DNA from: an uncultured Oscillospiraceae bacterium
GTDB lineage: Bacteria > Bacillota > Clostridia > Oscillospirales > Acutalibacteraceae
DNA: 8,149 nt
Direction of reading: 5' to 3'
Assembly: GCA_900552925.1 (NCBI GenBank)
Contig: USBH01000069.1
Span: 1 to 8,149, forward strand
Positions 1-6,217 of the stretch are shown here, piece after piece. Position numbers and translations under genes: made by a program. How positions within the stretch are numbered: the first letter of the stretch is position 1; every line of letters starts with the position of its first letter. The notes below the pieces were generated by a model that ran no database searches, was not told the origin of the DNA, and saw nothing but the letters and a program-made list of their open reading frames with translations.

Positions 1-937
1 CCTTCGACGCGAGCGCCGAGGAGCGCGACACACGGGGGTTGACCTCGATGACCGCGTACTCGAACGACGTCGGATGCAGCGCGAACTGGCAGTTGCAGCC
101 GCCCTCGACGCCGAGCGCGTCGACGATATTGATCGCGGCCGTGCGGAGCATCTGGTACTCCTTGTCGGAGAGCGTGACCGCCGGCGCGATGACGATGCTG
201 TCGCCGGTGTGGATGCCGACCGGGTCGAGGTTTTCCATCGAGCAGACCGTGATCGCGTTGCCGCGGCTGTCGCGGATGACCTCAAATTCGATTTCCTTCC
301 AGCCCGCGATGCTCTTTTCGACGAGGATCTGCGTGATCGGCGAGAGCGCAAGGCCGTTCGCCGCGACTTCCATCATCTCCTCGCGGTTGTTGACAATGCC
401 GCCGCCGGTGCCGCCGAGCGTGAACGCCGGACGGATGATGACCGGGTAGGAGATCTCCTCGGCGAATTCCAGCGCGTCCTCCACCGTAGTGACGACCTTC
501 GAGGGGATGCAGGGCTGGTTGATGCTCTCCATCGTGTCCTTGAAGATCTGGCGGTCCTCCGCCTTGTCGATCGTCTCCGGGGAGGCGCCGAGCAGGCGGA
601 CGTTGTGCTTCTCGAGGAAGCCCTCCTTCGCGAGCTGCATCGAGAGCGTGAGGCCGGTCTGGCCGCCGAAGCCGGAGAGGATGCTGTCCGGCTTTTCCTT
701 TTCGATGATGCGCTTGATCGTGGGCAGCGTGAGCGGCTCAATATAGATATGGTCCGCCATCGCGTTGTCGGTCATGATCGTCGCCGGGTTCGAGTTGACG
801 AGGACGATCTCGATGCCGTCCGCCTTGAGCGCGCGGCAGGCCTGCGTGCCTGCATAGTCGAATTCCGCGGCCTGGCCGATGACGATCGGGCCGGAGCCGA
901 TGACGAGGACTTTCTTAATATCTTTATTCAGTGGCAT
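1..937 (-). CDS. carB: Carbamoyl-phosphate synthase large subunit, N-terminal part (truncated by window edge)
   Basis: CarB uses ammonia channelled from CarA, bicarbonate and two ATP to make carbamoyl phosphate for pyrimidines and arginine in the cytosol. The window holds the first 312 codons; the gene runs off the left edge, so about 70 % of a usual ~1070-residue protein is missing. Visible are the N-terminal pre-ATP-grasp segment ([17 protein letters not shown], residues 1-17), a glycine-rich ATP-grasp loop GGTGGG near residues 174-179, and the conserved EVNPR..R stretch at about 298-305, which matches the E. coli carboxyphosphate-domain residues E299, N301, R303 and R306. I chose the ATG at 937 because family members start this way; AAAGGA (950-955) lies 12 nt upstream. 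An in-frame ATG at 949 directly abuts that site and is less likely. It follows carA by 79 nt and reads intact as far as it goes. Confidence 0.97.
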   Translation of the reverse strand, partial: MPLNKDIKKVLVIGSGPIVIGQAAEFDYAGTQACRALKADGIEIVLVNSNPATIMTDNAMADHIYIEPLTLPTIKRIIEKEKPDSILSGFGGQTGLTLSMQLAKEGFLEKHNVRLLGASPETIDKAEDRQIFKDTMESINQPCIPSKVVTTVEDALEFAEEISYPVIIRPAFTLGGTGGGIVNNREEMMEVAANGLALSPITQILVEKSIAGWKEIEFEVIRDSRGNAITVCSMENLDPVGIHTGDSIVIAPAVTLSDKEYQMLRTAAINIVDALGVEGGCNCQFALHPTSFEYAVIEVNPRVSRSSALASK

Positions 938-1016
938 AGCTGTAAACATTCCTTTCTATATTTCAGAAGCTTCTGCGTTCGTTCAGATGCCGGATGCCCG
1001 GCAGCGTCGCACCGGT
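938..1016 (-). other. carA-carB spacer with a small hairpin and a 12-bp palindrome
   Basis: This 79-nt spacer is the longest gap inside the purF-car run. It holds a perfect 6-bp stem, TGCCGG/CCGGCA with loop ATGC (988-1003), and a 12-bp perfect palindrome CAGAAGCTTCTG (964-975), followed by the carB ribosome binding site AAAGGA (950-955). Neither structure is followed by a T run on the minus strand, so I do not call a terminator. A role in transcript processing or stability is only a guess. Confidence 0.5.
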
Positions 1017-2090
1017 TCAGTGCTTGTCCATCATATCGAAGAACTGGTTAAACAGGAAGGATGTATCGCAGGGACCACCGCAGGCCTCCGGATGGAACTG
1101 CACGGAGAATGCGGGGATGTTCTTATACCGGATGCCCTCGCAGGTCTTGTCGTTGACGTTGATGAAGTATTCCTCGGCGATCGCATTGTCGATGCTTGAG
1201 GACATGACCGCGTAGCCGTGGTTCTGGCTCGAGATGTAAACGCGGCCGGTTTCCAGGTTCTTGACCGGCTGGTTTGCGCCGCGGTGGCCGTACTTGAGCT
1301 TCTCGGTCTTGAAGCCGTTGGCCAGCGCGAGCAGCTGGTGGCCGAGGCAGATGCCGAAGATCGGAAGGTTCAGCTTCATGATCTCCTGCAGGTTGTGGAT
1401 GACCTCCACGTTGTCCGCCGGGTCGCCGGGGCCGTTCGAGAGCATGATGCCGTCGACATGCAGCGCCTCGATCTGCTCGGCCGTCGTGTTGTACGGGCAG
1501 AGGATGACCTCCGCGCCGAACTTTTCGAGCTTGCGGCGGATGTTCTCCTTCATGCCGTAATCCATGAGCGCGACCGTGACCTTTTTATTCGGGTTCTCCC
1601 GGCGCTCGATCTGCTGCACGGAGGTGCTTTCCACCGCGTTCGTCACGCGGTAGGCGCGGAGCTTTTCAAAATCGACGTGCTCCGGATCCGCAGTGATCAC
1701 GCCGTTCATGACGCCGCTTTCGCGGATGATCTTCGTCAGCGACCGCGTATCGATGCCGCAGAGGCCGACCACACCCCGTTTTTTAAAAAAGGTGTCAAGA
1801 TCCCCCTCAGAACGGAAATTTGAGGGCGACTGACACCATTCTTTTACAATATAACCGCGGGGACCAATGATGTTCCCCTCAAAGTCGGAGGGAATTACGC
1901 CGTAATTGCCGATCAGCGGAAACGTCTGAACGACAATCTGTCCGAAATAGCTTTTGTCGGTGAGTGTTTCGAGGTAGCCTGTCATGCCGGTTGTGAAAAC
2001 GACTTCCGCCATTACCTCACCGGCCGCGCCGAAAGATTCGCCGCAGAAAACTTTTCCGTTTTCGAGTACCAAATATGCTTTGTTGCCCAT
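1017..2090 (-). CDS. carA: Carbamoyl-phosphate synthase small (glutaminase) subunit
   Basis: CarA hydrolyses glutamine and passes ammonia to CarB. At 357 residues it is near the family size (about 360-380). The N-terminal CPSase small-chain domain spans roughly residues 1-135 (start MGNKAYLVLENGKVF), and the class I glutamine amidotransferase domain spans about 170-355. The catalytic triad is visible: nucleophile C248 in GICLGHQ, with H333 and E335 in QFHPEA. QNHGYAV (289-295) is also typical. The ATG at 2090 has AAAGAGGAA (2099-2107) 8 nt upstream, which supports this start. It lies 39 nt after purF and 79 nt before carB. The 5' third is less GC-rich (about 50 %) than the rest (about 60 %) and carries a hairpin followed by T6A6 at codons 85-104, listed separately. 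The encoded protein looks normal and functional. Confidence 0.97.
   Translation of the reverse strand: MGNKAYLVLENGKVFCGESFGAAGEVMAEVVFTTGMTGYLETLTDKSYFGQIVVQTFPLIGNYGVIPSDFEGNIIGPRGYIVKEWCQSPSNFRSEGDLDTFFKKRGVVGLCGIDTRSLTKIIRESGVMNGVITADPEHVDFEKLRAYRVTNAVESTSVQQIERRENPNKKVTVALMDYGMKENIRRKLEKFGAEVILCPYNTTAEQIEALHVDGIMLSNGPGDPADNVEVIHNLQEIMKLNLPIFGICLGHQLLALANGFKTEKLKYGHRGANQPVKNLETGRVYISSQNHGYAVMSSSIDNAIAEEYFINVNDKTCEGIRYKNIPAFSVQFHPEACGGPCDTSFLFNQFFDMMDKH
1779..1837 (-). promoter_or_regulatory. Terminator/attenuator-like nested hairpin inside carA
   Basis: On the carA coding strand, GGTGTCA (1837-1831) can pair with TGACACC (1797-1791), and inside it CCCTCA (1826-1821) with TGAGGG (1809-1804), leaving an 11-nt loop and a 4/6-nt interior loop. 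Directly after the stem comes TTTTTT (1790-1785), then AAAAAA (1784-1779). This is the shape of an intrinsic terminator. A rival pairing exists: ACACC (1795-1791) with GGTGT (1775-1771), enclosing the T6/A6 palindrome. The structure is read directly from the sequence. Any function as an intragenic attenuator is inference, and it could be chance within codons 85-104. Confidence 0.4.
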
Positions 2091-2129
2091 AACGTTCGTT
2101 CCTCTTTCCCTGAAATAATTCCTGCCCGC

Positions 2130-3584
2130 TCAGGCGCTCGCACCGCAGCAGACCTTCGTGGCGTAGTCTCCCGTAAAGCAGCCGGTGCACAGCTCGACCC
2201 CGCAGCCCGCGCACGCCTCCATGAGGCCGTCCACGCTGATGTAGCCGAGCGAATCCGCACCGATGCTCCGGCAGATTTCCGCAACGGATTGCTGGTTCGC
2301 AATCAGGTTCTTTTCGCTGCCGATGTCTGTGCCGAAATAGCAGGTGTGTATGAAAGGCGGCGAGGAGATGCGCATGTGGATCTCTTTCGCGCCTGCGTTC
2401 CTTAAGCTGGCAATCGTCTTTCTGCACGTTGTGCCGCGGACGATGGAATCGTCCACCAGAACGATGCGTTTCCCGCGCACTGAAGCCGCAAGCGGATTCA
2501 GCTTGAGCCGCACCGCGTTTTCGCGCTGCGCCTGCGTGGGGAAAATAAAGCTTCTTCCAATATAGTTGTTTTTCACAAAGGCCAGGCCGTAGCGGATGCC
2601 GCTTTCGCGCGCGTAGCCCATCGCCGCCTCCAGGCCGCTGTTGGGCACGCCGCAGACGAGGTCCGCCTCGACCGGGTGTTCACGGGCAAGCATCCTGCCC
2701 ATATTCAGGCGCGCCTCATAGACGCTGACCCCGTCGATTACGGAGTCCGGGCGCGCAAAGTAAACGTATTCAAAAACGCAGAGGCTTCTTCTCGGCGCCG
2801 CAGCGTAAAGCTCGCAGTGCCGGATGCGTCCGTTTTCGATCAGCACCGCCTCGCCGGGCTGGATGTCCCGCACGAAGCGGAAGCCGCAGCTGTCCAGCGC
2901 GCAGGATTCCGAGGCCACGGCCATGCCGTACTCGTTTTCGCCGATGCACAGCGGCCGGTAGCCGTTCGGGTCGCGCAGGGCCACGAGCTTTCCGTCGCCG
3001 GAAAGCACCACGAGGGAAAACGCGCCGACCAGCAGCTTCGCCGCCGCCATCGCGCCATCCAGAAGATTGCCCGCCTTCAGCGTTTTATACGCGATCAGCG
3101 AAGAAATCACCTCGCTGTCGCTCGTCGCGGAAAAATCGAGTCCGAACGGCTCGAGCTTTTCCCGCATCTCGCCCGCGTTCGTCACATTGCCGTTATGCAC
3201 CGTCGCAATGCGCCCGGTCAGAAATTCCGTGACGAACGGCTGCACGTTCTGCATTGTGTTGGCGCCGGTCGTGGAGTAGCGCACGTGCCCGACCGCCGCG
3301 CCGCTTTTCGGAAAGGCCATCAGGCTTTCCGAGGAAAACACGTCGTCGACGAGGCCCACGCTCTTTCGGCAGGTGATCGCATTGCCGCTGCAAACGGCGA
3401 TGCCGGCGCCTTCCTGCCCTCTGTGCTGCAAAGCGAGGAGTGCGTTGTACGTGATGCCGGCTGCCTCCGCGTAGTCCGTCGCATCGTTGAGACTGACGCC
3501 GAATACGCCGCATTCCTCGCGCAGCTTGTCGCCGCGCGCCGCGCGCGCAAAGGCCGTGCCGTCCCTTTGGGTTTGCTTGTTCAT
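2130..3584 (-). CDS. purF: Amidophosphoribosyltransferase (iron-sulfur type)
   Basis: PurF transfers the amide nitrogen of glutamine to PRPP to give phosphoribosylamine, the committed step of purine synthesis. Domains: an N-terminal class II (Ntn) glutaminase with nucleophile C25 in EECGVFGV, which must be exposed by removing a 24-residue propeptide, longer than the 11 residues I recall for B. subtilis; then a phosphoribosyltransferase domain with the PRPP loop VLVDDSIVRGTT (about 375-386). Four cysteines at about 269, 415, 466 and 469 (LCVFEYVYF, IHTCYFGTD, LCTGCF) match the 4Fe-4S ligands of the B. subtilis enzyme, which points to an oxygen-sensitive anaerobe-type protein. Length 484 residues is normal. 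I prefer the ATG at 3584 (AGGAG at 3595-3599, 10 nt away) over an in-frame GTG at 3593, only 1 nt from that site. It lies 22 nt after the ANTAR gene, so co-transcription is likely. Confidence 0.96.
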   Translation of the reverse strand: MNKQTQRDGTAFARAARGDKLREECGVFGVSLNDATDYAEAAGITYNALLALQHRGQEGAGIAVCSGNAITCRKSVGLVDDVFSSESLMAFPKSGAAVGHVRYSTTGANTMQNVQPFVTEFLTGRIATVHNGNVTNAGEMREKLEPFGLDFSATSDSEVISSLIAYKTLKAGNLLDGAMAAAKLLVGAFSLVVLSGDGKLVALRDPNGYRPLCIGENEYGMAVASESCALDSCGFRFVRDIQPGEAVLIENGRIRHCELYAAAPRRSLCVFEYVYFARPDSVIDGVSVYEARLNMGRMLAREHPVEADLVCGVPNSGLEAAMGYARESGIRYGLAFVKNNYIGRSFIFPTQAQRENAVRLKLNPLAASVRGKRIVLVDDSIVRGTTCRKTIASLRNAGAKEIHMRISSPPFIHTCYFGTDIGSEKNLIANQQSVAEICRSIGADSLGYISVDGLMEACAGCGVELCTGCFTGDYATKVCCGASA

Positions 3585-3594
3585 GGGGGTCACA

Positions 3595-3599
3595 CTCCT
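3595..3599 (-). promoter_or_regulatory. Ribosome binding site deciding the purF start
   Basis: AGGAG on the minus strand lies 10 nt before the ATG at 3584 and only 1 nt before the alternative GTG at 3593. It therefore favours the shorter 484-residue PurF. Confidence 0.7.
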
Positions 3600-3606
3600 G
3601 CAGGAA

Positions 3607-4191
3607 TCAGTTGTATGTCTTTAAAATGTTCTCGGCGATGTTCCGCTTCGAGGTTCGCATATCCATCGCCTGCTTCTCGATGTACCGGTGCGCCTGCTGT
3701 TCGCTCATGCGCAGGTATTCCACGAGGATGCACTTGGCGCGCGCCACGATGCGGATTTCCTCCATCTTTTCCCGGAGCTTCCGGTTTTCGCCGTCCATCC
3801 TGCGCCAGCGGTTCTGCACCGCGGCGAGCATGCGCACCGCCTGGTAAAACAGCGGCCGCGAAACTGGCCGGCGCAGCGTGAGCACGCCGCAGGCCTCCGC
3901 TCTGGCGCTGGCTTCCTCGAACAGCTCGCTCTTGACGATCAGCAAAACGCCCGCCGCGGACTGCTCCGTGATGTGCTCCGCCAGCGCGTAGCCGAATTCA
4001 TCGGGAAGCGGCGTGTTGATGATCACAAGGTCGTAGTTGTTCTGCAGGAAGAGCCGCCGCGCCTCGCCGCCGCTCTGCGCGGAGGAGACGGGCCGGAACG
4101 CGCCGCCCATCAGCATATCGGCGATGTAGGCCGCGTCCCGCTGCGCGCCGGACACGATCAGAACGCTGAACTGGGTGATACCGTTTTTCAT
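3607..4191 (-). CDS. ANTAR-domain RNA-binding response regulator with degenerate receiver (NitR-like)
   Basis: This 194-residue protein has a response-regulator-like fold at about 7-122, a charged linker likely to form a coiled coil (about 125-147), and a C-terminal ANTAR domain (about 140-190; core residues A152-K153, S163-E164, A167, R169, A175-M176, I185-A186). ANTAR proteins bind paired hairpins in leader RNAs and prevent termination. The receiver is degenerate: the usual acidic pair near residue 13 is absent (LIVSGAQ), and the phosphoacceptor position reads N59 (LVIINTPLPDE) instead of Asp, while K87 remains. Control by phosphorylation is therefore unlikely. It follows the glutamine synthetase homologue by 14 nt, recalling the glnA-nitR pair of solventogenic clostridia (from memory), which suggests nitrogen regulation. 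I chose the ATG at 4191, with GGGGG 7 nt upstream, over a GTG at 4227 that would overlap glnA. Confidence 0.92.
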   Translation of the reverse strand: MKNGITQFSVLIVSGAQRDAAYIADMLMGGAFRPVSSAQSGGEARRLFLQNNYDLVIINTPLPDEFGYALAEHITEQSAAGVLLIVKSELFEEASARAEACGVLTLRRPVSRPLFYQAVRMLAAVQNRWRRMDGENRKLREKMEEIRIVARAKCILVEYLRMSEQQAHRYIEKQAMDMRTSKRNIAENILKTYN

Positions 4192-4205
4192 CGGCTTTCC
4201 CCCGC

Positions 4206-5408
4206 TCACACGCCCGACCGCGGGCACCCAAACGTCTGAATGAAGGTGCGGACGAAGTATTCCGGAAACACGTTGCGGATAAAGCTGCTCTTTTCGAACA
4301 CCTGAAGCGCCTCTTCCGCCGATTTCGGCAGCTTCTCGCTCGTTTCGCGCGCGGCGTCCGGCTTCGGGAGCTTCGTGCGCTTCAGGTAGCCGTCGAGCCC
4401 GGCGTAGATCAGCGCCGCATAGGCGAGGTACGGATTCGTCGTGGAATCCGGCGAACGGACCTCGATCGCGGGCTGGCCGGCCTTCTTGTACGCGAAGCAG
4501 CGCCGGCTCTTTTCCGACCAGGAGACGAACTCCGGCGCGCCGAACACGCCGAGCCGCCTGTAGGAATCGGCCGTCGGGTTCAGGATCGCCGTGATCTCCG
4601 CCGCATGCGCGAGAATGCCTGCGAGGAAATTCTCCGAGCAGTCCTTTTCGCGCAGCATCGGCGTCAGCGTGATGTGGAAGCCGTTGCCGTCCTTGCCGGG
4701 GATCGGGATCGGGTCGAAGGAGGCGGTCAGACCGTTGTGCGCCGCCATGGTCTTGACGACCGATTTGTAGGTGATCACATCGTCCGCGGCGTGAACGGCC
4801 GAGCTGTGGCAGAATTCGATGATGTTCTGCCCCGGCCCGCCGCTGTGGTGGGAGCTCTGCGGCGTGACGCCCATATCCTCCAGCGTCAGACAGATTTCGC
4901 GCCGGACGTCCTCGCCCTTGTCCTCGGGCGCGGCGTCCATAAAGCCGGCGTTGTCGAACGGCACATCCGTCGGATTGCCTTCGCCGTCATTTTTAAAGAG
5001 GTAGAACTCGCTTCTTGCCCCAAAATTAAATATTATACCATGGAGCTTGGCAATGTCAACTGCTTTTTTCAAAATTCCGCGGCAGTCGATGTCGAAGCCG
5101 CTGCCGTCCGCGCGGCGGATGTCGCAGTAAAAGCGCACGACGCGCCCGTGCACGGGGCGCCACGGCAGCAGCGACATCGTGGAGGTATCGGGCACGAGAA
5201 ACAGCTCGCTGTCGTGCTCGCGCTCGAAGCCCGTGATGCGCGAGGCGTCGATCGGGATGCCCGTTTCCAGCGCCTCCGGCACCAGGGCGGGCTGGATGGC
5301 GATGACCTTCTGGCACCCGAAAATGTCGCAGAACGCCAGCTTGATGAACTTGACGTCGTTTTCCTCAATGAAATCCAGAACCTCTGATTTTGTATACTGC
5401 ATGCGCAT
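4206..5408 (-). CDS. glnA: Short glutamine synthetase family protein with atypical active site
   Basis: The 400-residue product belongs to the glutamine synthetase (GS) fold: an N-terminal beta-grasp domain (about 4-95) and a catalytic domain (about 105-395), shorter than the usual ~444 residues of GS-I. Family motifs remain: EFYLF (134-138), GPGQN (191-195), GNGFH with H245, NPTADSYRRL (277-286), APEFVSWS (291-298) and EVRSPD...NPYLAYAAL (316-333). Several canonical residues, by comparison with E. coli GS from memory, are not kept: E129 becomes R132, E212 becomes S189 (HHS), E220 becomes I196 (GQNI) and E327 becomes G290. H269 and E357 survive as H245 and E316. It may be a pseudoenzyme, a sensor, or a ligase with another substrate. 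The ATG at 5408 follows AGGAAAGGA and GGGG; an ATG at 5402 is an alternative. The gene has its own promoter and is followed closely by the ANTAR gene. The fold is certain; the activity is not. Confidence 0.9.
   Translation of the reverse strand: MRMQYTKSEVLDFIEENDVKFIKLAFCDIFGCQKVIAIQPALVPEALETGIPIDASRITGFEREHDSELFLVPDTSTMSLLPWRPVHGRVVRFYCDIRRADGSGFDIDCRGILKKAVDIAKLHGIIFNFGARSEFYLFKNDGEGNPTDVPFDNAGFMDAAPEDKGEDVRREICLTLEDMGVTPQSSHHSGGPGQNIIEFCHSSAVHAADDVITYKSVVKTMAAHNGLTASFDPIPIPGKDGNGFHITLTPMLREKDCSENFLAGILAHAAEITAILNPTADSYRRLGVFGAPEFVSWSEKSRRCFAYKKAGQPAIEVRSPDSTTNPYLAYAALIYAGLDGYLKRTKLPKPDAARETSEKLPKSAEEALQVFEKSSFIRNVFPEYFVRTFIQTFGCPRSGV
5032..5059 (-). promoter_or_regulatory. Consensus sigma-A promoter sequence inside glnA (sense strand)
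   Basis: On the minus strand, TTGACA (5059-5054) and TATAAT (5037-5032) are separated by 16 bp. TGG directly before the -10 gives an extended -10, and an A-tract (AAAAAA) lies just upstream of the -35. Both hexamers are perfect consensus. The codons making it are rare for this window (ATA ATA, AGA). Transcription would start near codon 128 and run through the rest of glnA and the downstream genes. It is a candidate internal promoter; a chance match in an AT-rich patch is possible. Confidence 0.5.
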
Positions 5409-5410
5409 GC
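5399..5410. repeat. 12-bp palindrome over the glnA start codons
   Basis: GCATGCGCATGC is a perfect palindrome that contains both candidate start codons of glnA (ATG at 5408 and 5402). In RNA it could form only a 4-bp stem with a 4-nt loop, so a translational role is uncertain. Confidence 0.4.
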
Positions 5411-5464
5411 GCCGAACCCCATCCTTTCCTCACGCCTCAGATACGCGGTCCAAACTTATTATAA

Positions 5465-5494
5465 AGTATAACACAGCCGCTTTTTTCTTGGCAA
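5465..5494 (-). promoter_or_regulatory. Sigma-A promoter upstream of glnA
   Basis: On the minus strand, TTGCCA (5494-5489) and TATACT (5470-5465) are spaced by 18 bp. TGT directly before the -10 makes an extended -10. Transcription would start near 5458, giving a leader of about 50 nt before the ATG at 5408. The leader contains the site AGGAAAGGA but no clear paired hexaloop hairpins of the ANTAR target type. It probably drives glnA, the ANTAR gene, purF and carAB. Confidence 0.72.
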
Positions 5495-5507
5495 GCTGCA
5501 GAACGCA

Positions 5508-5539
5508 CAATGTTTTACGGCAGAATCCGCCGTCCATTG
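5508..5539 (-). other. Nested hairpin between the glutamate synthase module and the glnA promoter
   Basis: On the minus strand an outer stem CAATG/CATTG (5539-5535 with 5512-5508) encloses an inner stem ACGGC/GCCGT (5533-5529 with 5521-5517) with a 7-nt loop and an asymmetric C versus AAAA interior loop. It lies 12 nt after the GXGXG gene stop codon and has no T run behind it. It may end or protect the 3' end of the glutamate synthase transcript, but a standard intrinsic terminator is not seen. Confidence 0.4.
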
Positions 5540-5551
5540 ACACGCGCGCGG

Positions 5552-6205
5552 TCAATTCGTCACATACAGCTGCTTGTATGGGTTCTTCGAGTTCGGACGC
5601 AGCATATAGTAGGTGTCGCCGAGCAGCGCCGCAGCGTCCGCGCCGAATTTTTCGCAGTAGCGGCGGATCAGCGGCGCGGCGATCTCCATGTCCTGCGCGC
5701 TCGCCTTTTCCGCGATCACCTGCTGCGGCAGGTCCTTCGGCAAGTGCTCGGTGCGCAGGAAGATCCGGCCGCCGTGCATGCCCGTGCCGCAGAAGTTCCC
5801 GACCGGCTGGCGGTCCTCGCTGCCGATGCCGAGCACGACGATCACGCCGCCCGCCTGATACTCGCCGAGGAAGCTGCCGGCGCGGCCGCCGATGACCAGC
5901 ACGGGGACCTTATCCTCGTACGCCTTCATGTGGATGCCCGCCCGGTAACCGGCGTCCCCCTGCACGTAGATGCTGCCGCCGCGCATCGCGTAGCCGGCCG
6001 CGTCGCCCGTGCTCCCGTAAATCGTGATTTCGCCGGCGTTCATCGTGTCGCCCGTCGCGTCCTGCGCGTTGGCGTGCAGCACGATCTCCGCACCGTCCAG
6101 ATAGGTGCCGAGCGCGTTGCCCGGCACTTCGTAAAGCTCGATCTTCCCCGTGCGCTTTCCCGCGCCGATATAGCGCTCGCCGAGCGCATACGTTCTCTGT
6201 TCCAT
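5552..6205 (-). CDS. Stand-alone GXGXG (glutamate synthase C-terminal beta-helix) domain protein
   Basis: In full-length glutamate synthase large subunits the GXGXG domain is a right-handed beta-helix that supports the channel between glutaminase and FMN sites. Here it is a separate 217-residue protein, the arrangement seen in archaeal and many clostridial split enzymes. Regularly spaced glycines mark the coils: GDTMNAGEITIYG, GDAAGYAMRGGSIYVQG, GYRAGIHMK, then GGRAGSFLGEYQAGG and GNFCGTGMHGG, covering about residues 20-170. The C-terminal tail (about 175-217) looks helical and has no motif I recognise. The ATG at 6205 has AGGGGGAA (6211-6218) 5 nt upstream. It starts 12 nt after the FAD oxidoreductase stop, so it belongs to the same transcript. 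It has no catalytic residues of its own and should act only in complex with the FMN-binding and glutaminase parts. Confidence 0.93.
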   Translation of the reverse strand: MEQRTYALGERYIGAGKRTGKIELYEVPGNALGTYLDGAEIVLHANAQDATGDTMNAGEITIYGSTGDAAGYAMRGGSIYVQGDAGYRAGIHMKAYEDKVPVLVIGGRAGSFLGEYQAGGVIVVLGIGSEDRQPVGNFCGTGMHGGRIFLRTEHLPKDLPQQVIAEKASAQDMEIAAPLIRRYCEKFGADAAALLGDTYYMLRPNSKNPYKQLYVTN

Positions 6206-6217
6206 TTGTCTTCCCCC

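Noticed and set aside
74..1051. Plus-strand open frame of 325 codons opposite carB
   Set aside because: It is antisense to a well-supported carB and has low-complexity Arg/Asp/Ala composition. The same applies to the frame at 2676-3881 opposite purF.
1779..1790. T6A6 as a programmed frameshift site in carA
   Set aside because: In the zero frame (TTT TTT AAA AAA CGG) it does not form an X XXY YYZ heptamer, and the normal frame continues into a complete amidotransferase domain.
3585..3593. GTG start for purF three codons upstream
   Set aside because: AGGAG would be only 1 nt from the GTG but is 10 nt from the ATG at 3584, so the ATG is more likely.
5409..5460. ANTAR target hairpins in the glnA leader
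   Set aside because: I looked for two small stems with six-base loops having A at position 1 and G at position 4 and found no convincing stems in this short leader.
5537..5565. Plus-strand promoter-like TTGACA with 17-bp spacer and TCACAT
   Set aside because: The -10 lacks the key A at position 2, and no plus-strand gene follows.
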